A DNA stretch of 64,000 nt from Marchantia polymorpha subsp. ruderalis (GCA_037833965.1 AP031356.1:8702501-8766500); one strand, 5' to 3'; counted from the stretch's first letter, positions 32,890-45,970 are shown. The notes: generated by a model not told the origin, from the letters alone. Program-made: numbers and translations.

Positions 32890-35800
32890 GGTCACAAATA
32901 TAGGAAATAGATTTAACCAAGTTGGAACTTCCAAGCGAACATTTTTCCACACTATAGACCGAAGCAAATATTTACAAGAATTGTTTTTAAAACTGCGTGA
33001 CAGTGTCTCCTAGTTCTAAAAACTGCCGACGGTAACGATGTCTCGTCGGCAGGGTCCCATCGAGCAAATCAAAACATGATGGAACCCATCAAGCAATTTG
33101 TGTTATAATGAGTTTCCATCAAGTAATTTTTTTTCCATTATTCCAATAACAAAAGCAAAATATGAGTAATTTGTTTATGTAAAATGTACTCCGAAACTCC
33201 ATACATACACTATTGTGAACTCAATCAATAAGCAGGGTTGAATTCTTTGCAACATTTTTCATTATAGACAAATATGTTTACGGTAATAATTTTTGAAACA
33301 TGAAGAAAAAATTCTTTTTTTTCATTTTTTGAAATTTACATACCTTATGAGATTAATATATATATATATATATATATATTGGCAAAAGGATTCATCACTT
33401 ATTGACATTTTGTCACATCAGTGCAAATGATCACAACCGATTTTGTTTCATATCAATTATTAATATGATAAAGATAAGATTGAAATTGATTGATGAAGAT
33501 CAGATTGATATGTAATACAGTATCAAACAAATACTTTATATGTATATATATGAAATTTTACAAGCTAACAATGTCTTCTCATGATGAAATAATTAATAAA
33601 ATATATAAATAAAACGGGTAGGGACAATATCTAGGTATGATTAAATAATGTAGACTTTTTTTTAGCTTGATATTAGAGTCACATTTGGATTAAATTCAAA
33701 TAAAAACTCAATATGTGTCATATTTCATATATTATGTCATTTGAAGAAATAATTGTACATTCTTGATGATTGCAAACAAAACAAATTCAATTTAATTTTT
33801 TGATTTTAGCTTAGTAGATTATAATATTTAAAATTAAATTTATGTGAAATCATTTTATCAAAATATTATACAAAATATCATCTTCAATAATGGTGTAATT
33901 TGGTTATTTATCATCATTATTTCAAGATTCAATTTCAATACATAAGAGTACATTTTATGAATAATAAACAAAATAATATTAAATTGGAATTTGGAATTTA
34001 TTTCTATAATCAGAATTAAATAATTATATAGAAAATCCTTTATACATCAAAAGAAAATATGTATTCATATATATAGAATTAAAGATATATATTTGCAAAA
34101 AAATATAATTTTATGATTTATATTGTAAAAAATGTAGACAAATTTTGACATCATAAAATAAATGTGTTTTTCATATCACAAAAATTTCAATTTTTGACTC
34201 TTTTCTTTGTAATTTCTTTTATTCATGTCATGAAATGTTTTGTAACTCATTATAATCGTAAAGATCTATGTAGCTAAATATTTTCTATCTAACATTAAAA
34301 TTTTAGATTTCTTTAAAATACAATACAAATAAAAATTGAAATTAGCTTATTTTAAAAGTTGGTTTTTAGAAAACTAATAAAGTACAGATCCTAGAGAGGC
34401 ATAAGCTTTTTGAAGAAAGATATAATTAAAATGTTAATCCAATTATTGATGTTCAAGTATATAAAAATCTGTAGACTTTAAATTTAATTCTATTATTTGA
34501 AAAAAAAATTTGAGTATCTTGCATAATTTATATTAATGAATCATGTAAAATATATCTATTTTATATTATTCTATATGTAAAATTGATGTGTACTTATACA
34601 ATAAATAAATTAATAAATATTAAAATTATAGGATTATTTTAATTTTTTTATTAAATAATTTTAATAAAATATTTACAAGTTTAATTAAATCTTAAAAAAC
34701 CATTTCTATAAATTTTTAATACAAATTTTTTATGATAAAATGATAATAAAAATTATATTGAAGAAATTATTATATCTTAAATCTTGTCTTTATTTTTAAT
34801 AAAATCATTTAAATGAGATAATCATTTTTCAAGATGGTATTGACGTTAGAGTGATAAAAAAAAATTCCATGAAATACATAAAGAATCTCACAAATACATT
34901 CACACGATGCTGACATACCTAGTTTGCTCATGCTGGGCTAAGTCTACATGAACCAGAAAGCTTTAACAGACATAATCATGTCCAATTAAAGCTATGGCGC
35001 GCCACCCTAAGTAATGATAGTGTAGATAAATATTAAATATAAAATTTTAAATCATTTTTAAATATAAAGAAATCTAATTTATTCTTGCACTTAGGAGTTA
35101 TTATTATGGATTAGGATTTGAATATTAGCAATTTCAACACGTATTATGATCATTAAATCATAAATCTTCAAAGTTGACTTTGTATCAGTAAATTTTTTTT
35201 AATCAAAAAGTTCAAGCTTAAGTTTTTATCTTTCATAAATATTTTATTCAGTTTTTATTTACAGTAAATATCTGATTGTATTGAATGAATTTGAAATCCA
35301 AAGTTCTTAAACAATAGCTTGAACTTTGTGTATACACACAAACATACGAATTGAGTAACTAAATTGCATTGATTATTGTCTTTTCTATTTATATATTATT
35401 TATATTTAAAAAAAATTTGAGTAATACTTCTAGAATTAAGATTGAAATGATAAAAAATTTTAGAATAAATGAAAAGCGAAATTCACCATCTGTAAATTTT
35501 TTGCATATCATCTTATGATACTATGAACAAATTAAAAGTTTATCTCAAGTGATGGGGAACATAAGCATATAAAAATTTTTAAATAGCAAAACAACTTTCA
35601 AATTTTTTTTAACTTATTTGTGGATTTTGAATAAGACTGCACAATTAAAACATGATACATCTTGAATTCTTTGATCCTTGGAATTGAACACTCTGATGAC
35701 GATTACAAAGTAAAGTAATAGAGGAAAAATAATCTCATAGAGTACGAGAAAATCTACTATAGTACTAAACAACTTGATGTTTTTATTACAACAAAAGTAT

Positions 35801-36110
35801 CCAAAAGTAAAGCTATGTGACGATTACATCTTTTAGGCTACAAGTGAGTTATACTTAATTATGGGTGACAATTTCAATAGGTCTAAAAAGCAATGGTTGA
35901 TAACTATCACACTATAAATGGTAAAAATGATAAATTAAAATTATAGTTCTTAATTATTTGTGTTTATTGTCAAGTTTTAGATTCGATAGACAAGAGAGAA
36001 ATCAAGTAGAAAACATAATACCAGTTCAATGTTGCAGAGACATTGGAGCATAATTGTGTCATCATGATGCCATCAGCCTTGGGGTTAGATTTATTTTTCA
36101 TGGGATACTG
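32890..36110. other. AT-rich gene desert
   Basis: There is no ORF above about 60 codons on either strand, and long A/T runs are frequent. It includes a (TA)12 microsatellite at 33356-33379. Composition changes abruptly at about 36120 on entering the GUN4 island. No coding remnant, TIR pair or LTR could be recognised; decayed repeats are likely. Confidence 0.5.
33356..33379. repeat. (TA)n microsatellite
   Basis: Twelve uninterrupted TA dinucleotides. Confidence 0.95.
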
Positions 36111-36119
36111 ACAAATTAT

Positions 36120-36903
36120 TTTTAATTCACTTGGCCTTTTCTAATGTACCGATTGAGAACAAGGTGGAACCTTCCTGATGCGCCGGAATATTCCCGTGGA
36201 GCGAGAGAAGGCGCCATTGGAGTCCACGCAATATTTCTCTGCGCCGGGACTGGACGAGGGGCGGGGCTAAAATCCGCCGTGAAAAGCCGAGGCCGGGGAA
36301 AAGAGGAGTCGCGGGGGGAAATCCCGACTCGAGGCGCACAGCGAGCCGGCGCAAAAGGCGAGGCGAGCGCAGGCGACTCACCACAGAACAAGTGTCCAAA
36401 AGGGGCTCGCGGCTGGAGTGGGCCTGCGCCGGGGCAAAGCACAGCAGCAGATCTATCGGAAGGCGGAGCCCGGCCAATGGGCTGCCGCAGCTCTAGATAA
36501 CACAGTAAATCCCGGCCGAGCCGATGACGCGTGTGAAAACGGGCCAAGCGCAGTAAAATCGAACTGGTGGTCAGGCCACCACCGACTCGCTCTGCTGCTC
36601 GTCGTCGTCAGACGCACCACTCGAACATTCATTTCACAAGCACTCCGCTCGTCCCGATTAGGCCCAAGCCCAAGACCAGGCAGAGGCCCAAGCTCAAGCC
36701 CACCCACCCACCCACCCCTCGCGGCTTCGAGCACAGGCCCAAGCCCAAAGGAAAAGGATTCCTTCGAGCCCCGACGACGACGCAGCGCTGCCCCCGCCCC
36801 GACATTGCCGATTAGTTCGTGGATGCTGTAGGCAGGAATTTCTGTGCAGAGGTTTTGGTTGCAGGGAGAGAGAGAGAGAGGGAGGGAGAGAGAGCAGGGA
36901 GCG
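36120..36903 (+). promoter_or_regulatory. GUN4 upstream region and probable 5' UTR
   Basis: GC-rich sequence replaces the AT-rich desert. It carries CCCAAGCCC/CCCACC repeats at 36660-36745 and a GA-rich tract at 36869-36898 immediately before the chosen GUN4 start. An ATG at 36844 is in frame but lies before the GA tract, and would add a basic Arg/Glu-rich leader unlike a transit peptide. Confidence 0.4.
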
Positions 36904-37710
36904 ATGGAGGCGGTGATGCTGCTGGGGACAGCAGGAGTGGGAGTGCTGGGGGGGAGTCGGGCGATGCCGCAGAGAGTGCAGTGCGTGCAAATTGCGCAAG
37001 CGAGGTGCTGCAATGTGAGGCTGAGGGTGGTGGCAGCGTCGGCCACAGCGAGGGAGGCGACGGTGGACGTGGCTCTGGAGTCGGAGCTCGGGGTGAGCTA
37101 CGAGCTGCTGAGGGATAAGCTGGCGGCAGGGGAGTGGGAGGCGGCGGACGCGGAGACGAGGCGCTTGCTGTGCGTCATGGCGGGCGAGGGCGCCGTGAAG
37201 CGCAAGTGGGTCTATTTCTCGGAGGTGCAGTTCATTCCGGAAGCGGACCTGAGGACGGTGGATGGGCTATGGAGGGCCTACAGCAACCAGAAATTCGGTT
37301 ACTCGGTGCAGAGGCGGGTATGGAAGAGCGTGAACGAGAGCTGGACGGCTTTCTTCAAGAAGGTGGGCTGGACTCGGCAGCTGGGCGACTCACGCAACGA
37401 CGCCTACAAGAAATTCCCGCTCGAGTTCATGTGGGACGTCGAGGACCCCACTCCTCGCGGGCACTTGCCCCTGACCAACGCCCTGCGCGGCACGCAATTG
37501 ATCGAGAAGCTGCTCCTGCACCCGGCCTTCGCTTTCGCCGACGAGGACGAGAAGCTCATGATGCCCGAGGAGATTGACATGTCGTCCGAGGGCCTGATGC
37601 AAAATCTCAAGCCTAAGTCGCGGGTGCAACAAAATTCGCCGCCCTCGGGCGACTCCCCGGCCAAGAAGGTGCTCCTCCCCGAGGACATGTCCATCGACTA
37701 CGGCTTCTGA
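36904..37710 (+). CDS. GUN4: GUN4, chloroplast tetrapyrrole-binding regulator of Mg-chelatase
   Basis: A single exon of 268 residues, close to the Arabidopsis length, which is also intronless. The N-terminal ~50 residues are Ala/Val/Arg-rich and nearly free of acidic residues, like a chloroplast transit peptide. The GUN4 core follows: YELLRDKLAAGEWEAADAET, RRLLCVMAGEG, VYFSEVQFIPEADLRTVDGL, WRAYSNQKFGYSVQRRVW and the C-terminal FPLEFMWDVEDPTPRGHLPL. GUN4 binds protoporphyrin IX and Mg-protoporphyrin and stimulates Mg-chelatase (with CHLH) at chloroplast membranes; it also affects plastid-to-nucleus signalling. The last ~60 residues (KLMMPEEIDMSSEG to the end) form the acidic tail with a Ser near the terminus that is typical of plant GUN4. 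The start at 36904 is preferred because it gives a normal transit peptide directly after a GA-rich leader. Confidence 0.93.
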   Translation: MEAVMLLGTAGVGVLGGSRAMPQRVQCVQIAQARCCNVRLRVVAASATAREATVDVALESELGVSYELLRDKLAAGEWEAADAETRRLLCVMAGEGAVKRKWVYFSEVQFIPEADLRTVDGLWRAYSNQKFGYSVQRRVWKSVNESWTAFFKKVGWTRQLGDSRNDAYKKFPLEFMWDVEDPTPRGHLPLTNALRGTQLIEKLLLHPAFAFADEDEKLMMPEEIDMSSEGLMQNLKPKSRVQQNSPPSGDSPAKKVLLPEDMSIDYGF

Positions 37711-40700
37711 CCGATCTTTTTGTCCTCGCGCGGTCCCTTGTTATCATCGTAGGAGCTCATTCTTGCCCCCCCTCCTGAATGATCAATCTGTCAATCATTT
37801 AAATTAATCATCAGGTGGTTCGTTTTGGAGGTTTTCTTGCTGTTCTGCACCCAACCGCCCGACTCCTCGCGGCCTTGCCATGGCTGCGCGAGCCGCCATG
37901 TCATGTCTAGAGTAGAATGGGCCACGCACTCTCGTTTCTTCCGCAGAGGTGCTCAGTGTATGTCGACGGTCGGTCGGTTGTGTGTTCGGCAACCCATAGA
38001 TTCTGATCCTCTAGTATTAGTACCCATCCTGTAAATCTAGTTCGTTGGGGATCCCTAGCTTTCGCGTCGCTCTGACACAAACACAAGCGCACATTTCTGT
38101 GCCGGTTTAGGCTCGTGGTGGGGAGAAGCTTATGGATGGAACTGGCCATGGCCGGCTGGTAGCTGGCTCCTCTCTTTCACAGTCCCTGCACTCCTCTGCC
38201 CACCGGAGACCAGAGCACACTGGTGCCTAGACCGAGAAAGTAGTTAAGAATGCCCTCTCGGCCACAGTCAAATGTACTTATGTATTTCCGTTCCGAAAAG
38301 AAATCCTGTGGGTATCAACTTTGATCTCAGCTGGCTTATCTCGAAGCCCGTTTTTGCATGTGCGTTCCTGACTTCGATGTCTCTTCTCCGATTCCGAATT
38401 GAAGTCTCTGTCAGTCTTGCCTGGATCCTGTCCAATTGTTAATCTGGTTGATATTCTTTGCCGCATTCTTCTTCTCGCCAGCGACTGGAGTGATCCAAAA
38501 GCTTTTTGATCTTCGGGATTTACAGAGCTCCACTGGCTGTGACTACTGCCGGGGAGATCTCTTGCTCCTGCATTTGCAATTGCATCTGTTAGTGCAGTTC
38601 CTCGGGGTCTTCGATAAACTTCTAGCAAACTTGGCAACCTCCGCGGAGATGGTCTGGCCAGTCGTCACCTGCCGGGGTCTTGAATTGGATTTGGTCTTAC
38701 TCGATTAGCAAAGGATGCCGAGGATCCTCAATGCTGCAGGTCCTTTCCGAGCAGTCAATTGTTCCGTGTGCCTCACTTCTGTCGCTTCACCCCCTCAGTT
38801 TGTTCCGAAGCAGAAATCGATCTTCAGCATCCTGCTGTTGTTGCCAATGCTGCTGAATCAAAATTCTGCTTCTGTTGGGCTTCTGTTGTTCCGACCTCGT
38901 GTCGGGAGACGGTAAAAGACTCGAGGTGAGCAACCTTTGGGAGTGTTGGTCCTCTCACCCTTGAAGTCCTGACTCGGAAAGGATGTCTGTTAGTCTGTCA
39001 GTCAGGCAGCGTGGCTGTTCAGCTGATCGCCAGCCATCGCTGTGCAGTCTCGGATCGAAATTTCGTGGGAGTTTCAAGCGCTTGTGAAGATGTGGAGGTC
39101 ATTGTCTACCACAAGTCATGACTTATCTCTAATAACCATCGAAGGCACACATTCAGTGTGCCTGTCCCCTCGACTGCTGACGGCCTTATGAAGTGCATTT
39201 CCGCCAGAGGGCACTCACAGTCACACAGTCAGAACATGACTGCAACATGTGCATCCTCCCTCATGCACGCAAGAGGCCCTGATTGCAACTGACATCTCTT
39301 TCGTCTCGTTGCCTGCCTGTGCGACGTAGGCGCTTAGCCGTCTACCGAGTTTTCTATCTAGTTTAATGCGTTCAGCAGACAATGCTCCACGCAAAGAGTA
39401 AGTGGTAGGCCCATTCTGTGCCCAGTGACTGCACCCGTGATGTCCTTAATTCGTCGCTGTCGTCGCCGTGCCCCGAAGCCGCTGCATTATCTGGAGGATA
39501 CTGTTGTTTACAGGCGAGGAAGCAGATGAGGATCATCATCCCTTACTCGCTGGGTCCAGGACGAAGCATCCTGCAAACGTATTCATGTCATCAGTCTAGC
39601 CACACCCGAAGGGATCAAATATAGCACCCCAAGTAATATCCTCGTGATGAGGAATGTCCTGCAAACGGTGCGAGACGAAAGAATGTCCGTGCTTGATGTT
39701 GTCAGGAAGCCTCTGGTGCTAATCTCAGTGCTGAGTTCGAGGCTGAGGCTGAGGCTGAGGCTTCCATTCATTCCAAGCACAAGTTCGTCACACATCGTCT
39801 GACCAGGAATTAGAACTAGAAGCAGGCATTCGAAACCAACATCAAGCACGGAGGATGAGTAACTCGTCTTCATCGTCGTTCGGGTTCAGAATTTGATGCG
39901 GATGAGAATCTGGCTGACCCTCTTGGAGCTGGTTGTGCTTATTCCGATTCCAGTCATCATCGAAAAGCCTGACCTCGTTGTAGATCCTCATTCCAACATT
40001 TTCTGGGAAATCCATCAGAGTAACGACATGAACTGCAAATGCGAGACCTGGATTCAGAAGTCCGGGCCCGGACAAGATTTCAAATTTTCGTTGGACTCTG
40101 CTTTATAAAAGGTGAAGGTCCGCGTACAATACGACAAGGTGCCTATTTCGGAAGCTTGCTATTCTGCTGATCGATCGATTTCCATAAAATGTGCTAATTC
40201 TGCCCTCGTTCAGTTGAAATCCTGATACACGTCCCGTGAGGTGAATGATGCTTCGGGAGGTACGAGCTTTCTCGTTCCCTCCTCGACTGAATATGGTGGT
40301 GGGTCTGGGCCAGCGGCCACCACTTTGGGATCCGTCCTCACCTCGCCTTCTCAGGCACTCGCAAATTTGCTATCTCGCTACATTGTTGCTCCGAACCAAA
40401 ATTGAACGGGAATTGAATCATCGGGCAGACTTAACCAAAAACGTCAAGCTTCTCTGGATCTCCTCATTCCTACACTCGTCGCCTAAACTCTTTCCGTCAC
40501 CTCTCGCGGGAAATAGAATAGCCCCTCTGGCAGCCCCCGCCGCTACTTTATGTATGAGCCAGCCTTGCAGCCAATTATTATCGGAGTCGATCGATTGCCG
40601 GAAGAAAGAAAGGAAGAGTCAATGATCGTCCGCTCTCGCCCGTGGTAGTCTAGGAACTGGCAGGATTGGTTCAGCACGGGGAGCGATTCCTCGATCAAAG

Positions 40701-41016
40701 CAATCTGTCCTCCTCCTCCTCCTCCGCTCCGGCGCATAGGGTTGGAATCATCATGACCACGTGAAGTCCGGAGCGCTTCGACTCCGGCGGCGAAATGCGA
40801 TGGCGAATTTCAGCATGAAAGGGTGAGAATTGGCTGGTGCTGGTGCTAATGCTGGTGCTGCGGGGGGAAGGGAAGGGAAGGGAAGTATGTAATTAAGAAA
40901 AAAACTAGGCCTGATCGAATTTATAAAAAGGCTTCGAGGAACAATCAAAAGGCGAGTTACCAGCCATTCCACGAGGCGGGCTTGCGGAAGTCGATGCGGG
41001 GCCTAGTGTACACCAG
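37711..41016. other. Intergenic region between convergent GUN4 and GS1
   Basis: Mixed composition. The ends should hold both 3' UTRs. ORFs such as 38278-38637 (-) and 40245-40625 (+) show no recognisable domain. GAGGCT repeats lie near 39740-39762 and a GGGAAG run at 40863-40885. Confidence 0.4.
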
Positions 41017-42084
41017 TCATTTCATGACGATGGTGGTCTCGGCGATCATGCCGGTGACGATGTAGGGGTCCATGTTGGAGGCGGGGCGGCGATCCTCGAA
41101 GTAGCCCTTGCCGTCCTTCTCGGTGTCGCGGCCGACGCGGATGGAGGAGCCGCGGTTGGCCACGCCCCACGAGAAGGTGTTCATGTTCGCCGTCTCGTGC
41201 TTGCCCGTGAGGCGCCGCTCGTTGCCCTCGCCGTAGGCGGCAATGTGCTCCTTGTGGCGCTTGCCCAGCTTCTCGATAGCCTCCTTGATGAGCTTGTAGC
41301 CCCCGGGGGCTCGCATGCTCTTGGTGCTAAAGTTGGTGTGGCACCCGGCGCCGTTCCAGTCGCCCTCGATGGGCTTGGGGTCGAGCGATAGCACGACGCC
41401 GGCGATCTCCGTGATGCGCTCGAGAATGTAGCGCGCGGCCCAGAGCTGGTCGCCGGCGGCGATGCCCACCGAGGGTCCGACCTGAAACTCCCACTGCCCG
41501 GGCATGACCTCGCCGTTGATGCCGCCGATCTGGATTCCGGCGTAGAGGCAGGCTTTGTAGTGCGCGTCGACGATGTCTCGCCCCCAGGCCTTGTCAGCCC
41601 CCGTGCCGCAGTAGTAAGGCCCCTGGGGGCCTGGGTAGCCCCCGACGGGCCAGCCCAGCGGCCACTTCACCTCCTTCTGCAACAACGTGTACTCCTGCTC
41701 GAGCCCGTACCAGGGCTCCTCCTTTACCACCTCGGGCTTGCTGAAGATTGCCGCAGCCGCCGCGCGCTTGTTGGTCGGGATCGGCACGCCGGCCGGCGTG
41801 TAGCAGTCGCAGACGACGAGGATGTTGTTGCCCCGGCGGAACGGGTCCCGGAAGATGGCCTGCGGGTACAGGATGACCTCGCTGTCCTTGCCGGGGGCTT
41901 GGCCCGTGCTCGATCCGTCGTAGTTCCACTTGGGCAGCTCCTGGGGGCTAGTGACGGGGCCTGGCAGAGTGCGCGCCTTGCTGCGAATGTCGACCCCCGA
42001 GCCCCCGATCCAGATGTACTCGGCGATGATGCTCGAGGTCACATCCTCGATCTTCATGTTCACGAGTTCCTGAAGGTCCGACAT
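41017..42084 (-). CDS. GLN1: Cytosolic glutamine synthetase (GS1), single exon
   Basis: A 355-residue protein covers the whole eukaryotic GS: the beta-grasp N-domain ([19 protein letters not shown]), [13 protein letters not shown], the metal/glutamate residues in [28 protein letters not shown], the ATP/Glu-binding [18 protein letters not shown] and the C-terminal [13 protein letters not shown] with [13 protein letters not shown]. It makes glutamine from glutamate, ammonium and ATP as a cytosolic oligomer. No transit peptide precedes MSDLQELVN, so it is GS1 rather than plastid GS2. It ends ETTIVMK, where angiosperm GS1 usually ends ETTILWKP. GC-ending codons dominate, as in highly expressed genes. 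The coding region has no intron, unlike most angiosperm GS1 genes; a 5' UTR intron cannot be ruled out. Confidence 0.96.
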   Translation of the reverse strand: MSDLQELVNMKIEDVTSSIIAEYIWIGGSGVDIRSKARTLPGPVTSPQELPKWNYDGSSTGQAPGKDSEVILYPQAIFRDPFRRGNNILVVCDCYTPAGVPIPTNKRAAAAAIFSKPEVVKEEPWYGLEQEYTLLQKEVKWPLGWPVGGYPGPQGPYYCGTGADKAWGRDIVDAHYKACLYAGIQIGGINGEVMPGQWEFQVGPSVGIAAGDQLWAARYILERITEIAGVVLSLDPKPIEGDWNGAGCHTNFSTKSMRAPGGYKLIKEAIEKLGKRHKEHIAAYGEGNERRLTGKHETANMNTFSWGVANRGSSIRVGRDTEKDGKGYFEDRRPASNMDPYIVTGMIAETTIVMK

Positions 42085-42360
42085 GATTGCCGAGACGGGT
42101 GATGAGTCGAATTCGAAGAGGGAGGGAGAGTGAGAGAGAGAGTGTGGTGGTGATGGTGGTGGTGCTGCAAAATCAGATTATTTCGAAGCCGAGCGCAACG
42201 CTGATCGTCGTCCTCCGTCCTCCGTCCTCGCCTTTCTCTTGCTCTTGCTCTTGCTCGTCGTCCTCTGCGTCTTCTCTCCCTCTTCGCATTCGACCATGAT
42301 TCTGCGGCCTCGCATCCTGCTATTTGAACCTCTGCCCTCTCCTCGCCCGGGGCCATTCCA
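42085..42360 (-). promoter_or_regulatory. GS1 5' UTR and proximal promoter
   Basis: Read on the minus strand, this carries CACCAC repeats, a CTCTCT pyrimidine tract (plus-strand GAGAGA at about 42129-42143) and GAGCAAGA repeats just upstream of the GS1 start. Such pyrimidine tracts are common in plant 5' UTRs. No clear TATA box was found. Confidence 0.35.
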
Positions 42361-45300
42361 GCGCCTGCTCCTGCTGCTGCCGAGCTTGGCGCCTAGGCTT
42401 GAGCAGCCACCCGTTAGAGGCGCGGGCCAAAGTAGTTCGCACGTGGGTCCAGCCCCCTGTTCCCTACAGGCACTGTCCCTCCTCTCCTCTCCTCTCCTCT
42501 CCGTCCACCGCACCGGTCGTAACCCCAGGACGGGCTTCCAGCCACCCTCCAAGACCGCTACCACTGCTGCCCCCGGGCGACCCTTCAAGCACCTCAAGGC
42601 AATTCTGCTATGTCGAACGTCGATACGCTGTTCTGCACGGGCGCTTGCTTCTAGCACCGCCCCAACCCCGTCGCGTGCTGCTTCTGATGGTTTGGTTATT
42701 CACGAAGAATTACTTCCCGACCCGGTTGGGCTGGTGCCCCCAAGGTTTAGGGGCTGGGGCTGACTCCGAGACCAAGCACAGGGCGGGCTTGGGGCGTAGG
42801 GGCCACGCACAGTGGCCTAAGGACGGGGCTTGTACAATGTCATGAAGATCGGATGAAATGGGCCAATTTCGGGACCCACCCCTTTGCGTCTGGAACTGAA
42901 CCAACATTCGTCTTTCGCTGCGATCGACAAGCGCCAACACTGGTTTGCAGCGTTGGTGCTTGAGCGACGTAACAGTGATGAAAGCAGGGGGGATCTGGAG
43001 GAGGACGAGGTGCTTGCGGGTGGCAGTGGATCGAGAATTGGCAGATTCCTTCTCGATCTAGCCCCCGATGAGATTTGAGGGCTACAGCTACAGTCGGCAG
43101 CCTTGAGAAGATCCACTGGATCCAGCGGGTCTCGGCCAACGGGACAAGACTCCACCAGACGCTAGCACACACTAGCACCCGCAATCCTCTACCCCAGCCA
43201 CCTCCTCTTGCCTCCACAGGGCCGCACACTTTCGACAAAATTCTTGGCCCTTCTCCTGAATTTGGGCCCCTTTGCTGCGCAGCTCCGTGGTTTCAGCATT
43301 TTCAGCACAAGGTCTGGCTCCATACGAACGCTTTTCATGAAGAAGTGCTTGAATTCTGTAGTTCCCAGAATTGGAACCGCCACAGGATAAAATTTAGGAC
43401 TCCATGCTCGAGGATAAAATCATGCTGGGGAGATTTTCAGAGACTGTTGGCATTCATTCGAGTCGTGCGTCAGAATGTTATCCATTCGATGATTTGTTTG
43501 CAGTCGGAATTGAGCACGATCCGTGCGTCCGACGTCCGAGAGTATTTATTACTTCCATGGATCGTGTGCGGGGGAACAGAGACATTCTCCTCGAGCCTAC
43601 CGGGAGGGGAGTGTGCCCCCAACCTTCGACTACTCTTTGGAGGCAAGACGGGGGCTGGGGTAAGGAGGGGTCATATGGCACAGAGTAGAGAATTCTGGAC
43701 CGGGGCGAGTCCGCGGACACGCGCAATGGAAACATGTCGCCCTCCGGTCGCCCATCTCCCCCCTGTCGCAGCTCCACGAGACCGGGGGCTGCAGTGGAGT
43801 AGTCCCATGGCCTGCAGCTTTGTCACCATGAGCTGATGGGCAAAGGGTGCCTGTGTGGCTAGAGGGCGACAGTGAGCGCCTCACCTGCTTCTCGACATGA
43901 TTGGCCTCCCATAGGCTCTCACTCATCTGAGCTCCAGCTCCACAGTTACCCCGTTCGCGAGTCCTCGACTGCACAAGGGCACAGGCACAGAACTACACCC
44001 CCCAGCCCCAGCCCCAGCCCCACCCCCAACCCCCACCGTCTCTGCTCTTCCATTTCCAGGGCTAGGGAGGGCTCAAGCCTGGAGGTGCGCGCTTTCTCGT
44101 ACCCCGATGCCTGATCGCTCAGTGGCGTCACGAGCAGCCGAGGGGGCTCTCATTGTGCTAAGCGCACGAACAAGAAAGAGCACCGTGAGTCCCTTCGCGG
44201 AGCAGCGGCTGCTGACATCTGCCACTGGACGTAGGATCGGCGCTGCAATTTCCGTAATCTTTAGTCGCCGAGTGCAGGGCAAGGTCGATGCGTGGAAGAA
44301 CGAAGAGTGGGGCGGCGATCGACGACAGGACAGGGCGGAGGATTCGGGCTGCGAATCCGGGGAGAAGCAGGCAATGTAGAGGTAGAGGGGCTAGCGATGG
44401 CGGTCTTGGACGATCCTTCTTCGGTGGTGCCTCTTGAGGAGATCTTCTTGCTCGGCACTCGATCGCCGGAGCCCCATCCTCCACTGCCCCTCCAGTCGGC
44501 AGGACCGGGAGCGAAGGCGATGTCGTCAGCGCAGAGGAGGGCCAAGGCGCTTGCGGGGCTGTGGCCGGCGAGGGTCGAGGCGCTTCACAGCCCCCTTGCT
44601 CTTGTAGACGTCGAGGAAGGCGCTCGCGGCATCGAGAGGACGAGAGGAGGATCGGGAAGGGGCAGGTAGTAGTCGGGGATCTCGTAGCTCCTCGTCCAGC
44701 AGGCGGTGCTTGGAGTGCGGGTCGGAGTCGCTTGCGCGAAACCCCCGTAGCTGATAATCTCGGCTCGAAGCACCCACCGGGTCGATAGGCTCCAGCAGCC
44801 CCTTCCTGTCTCCGGCCACCGAGCCCCCAGCTCGAGGTGCGAGTCGGGGTGCTTGCAAGCGCCGCCGCCCTCTGTCTCCACAGCTGCGCCGAGCTTGTCG
44901 AGCTCTCGTGCTTCGGGCAAGCTTACCTCATCAGCCTCACACTGCCCCCTCCGTCATAATTCTGCTGCTTGGCCTTCCTCTCAACTCCGTGCTTTCTGAC
45001 TATCAAACGCTCACGCAAGTCACCGTGCCCTTTGCTCACCGACGAGCAAATCCGAGCACATGCGCTAGGAATGAATTTGATCGAGAGCGGCTGAGCCACC
45101 TACGGCTCGATCGATCTTTCAGCACATGCTGGCAATCCGATCCGAGTGCTTGCCTCAGCTTTCTTCAGGTCGGAGTTCACAGAAGCTCGAGGAGAAGGGG
45201 AGTCGACGAGAGTCTGAGCTGCATGGCCAACGGTCTCCTGATCTGAATATGGCAAGGTTGCATTGCATGGGCCGCGGGGCTTTTCATGGCTGCGACGTAG

Positions 45301-45540
45301 CACCGACGCTGGGGGGTTATGTGCATGAGCTTTCGGCCCCTTAGGTGCGTGGTTTCCCTCGTCTCGGGATTCGAGAGATCTCCCATTTTTTGGGTGACAA
45401 TGTCTGCAATTCTTGGGCCTAAATTTATCCTCGGAACCGTCGTCCTGCCCATATCGACGGACTCGCACGATTTCTCGAACACTTCGAGCTTATGGAATCC
45501 TTGGAAGGAGAGTAAATAATGTCCAGAGCACAATTTGATA
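42361..45540. other. GC-rich intergenic island, no gene identified
   Basis: Many overlapping ORFs occur on both strands (for example 43075-43836 + and 44526-44858 -) without recognisable domains. It includes a (TCCTC)n tract at 42478-42501 and a CCCCAGC repeat at 43999-44035. A host gene in the 44.2-45.0 kb part is possible but unproven. Confidence 0.35.
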
Positions 45541-45566
45541 CAGAGCGCAAGCTGATTCGAGAAGGT

Positions 45567-45749
45567 GTTAGGTTGTGAAGTGAAGTTGAAAAGCATTTTG
45601 AAATAATTAGGTCCAATAACCATTAAAGAAGTAGTCTACCCGCGAGATTACAGATTAATCACTTAGACTCCTTGTTTACCGTGATTTTTGGACTTAGTTA
45701 CTTAAAACTATCATTTCAACTTGTTTTTCAGCTTAATTTCACAACCAAC
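45567..45749. mobile_element. Hairpin MITE-like element, copy 1
   Basis: 183 bp with long imperfect terminal inverted repeats. The left end GTTAGGTTGTGAAG... pairs with the right end ...TTTCACAACCAAC, and the complementarity extends about 40-50 bp inward (TTGAAA..., AGGTCCAA). No coding capacity. Such structure suits a MITE. Confidence 0.6.
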
Positions 45750-45787
45750 AATATTACACTTGAAGTGCGCAAAGTGATCCGAGAAGT

Positions 45788-45970
45788 GTTAGGTTGTGAA
45801 GTACAGCTTAAAAATCATTTTGAAATAGTTAGGTCCAATAATCATTAAATAAGTAGTCTACCCGCGAGATTACGGCGTAAACATGTAGACTACTTGTTTA
45901 AAGTGATTTTGGACTCATTTATTTAAAACTATCATTTCAATTTGATTTTTAGGTTGATTTCACAACCAAC
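45788..45970. mobile_element. Hairpin MITE-like element, copy 2
   Basis: Also 183 bp and closely similar to the copy at 45567-45749. The flank before each (GCGCAAGCTGATTCGAGAAG and GCGCAAAGTGATCCGAGAAG) is shared too. The two are therefore a ~221-bp tandem duplication rather than independent insertions. Confidence 0.65.

Noticed and set aside
41560..42102. 180-codon ORF opposite GS1
   Set aside because: It is a mirror of the GC-rich GS1 coding region, with no independent support.
43075..43836. 253-codon plus-strand ORF
   Set aside because: The composition looks non-coding, overlapping frames are also open, and no domain was recognised.
44292..44858. Overlapping ORFs on both strands with Pro/Arg/Ser-rich products
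   Set aside because: Both strands stay open because of high GC, and I cannot tell which, if either, is real.
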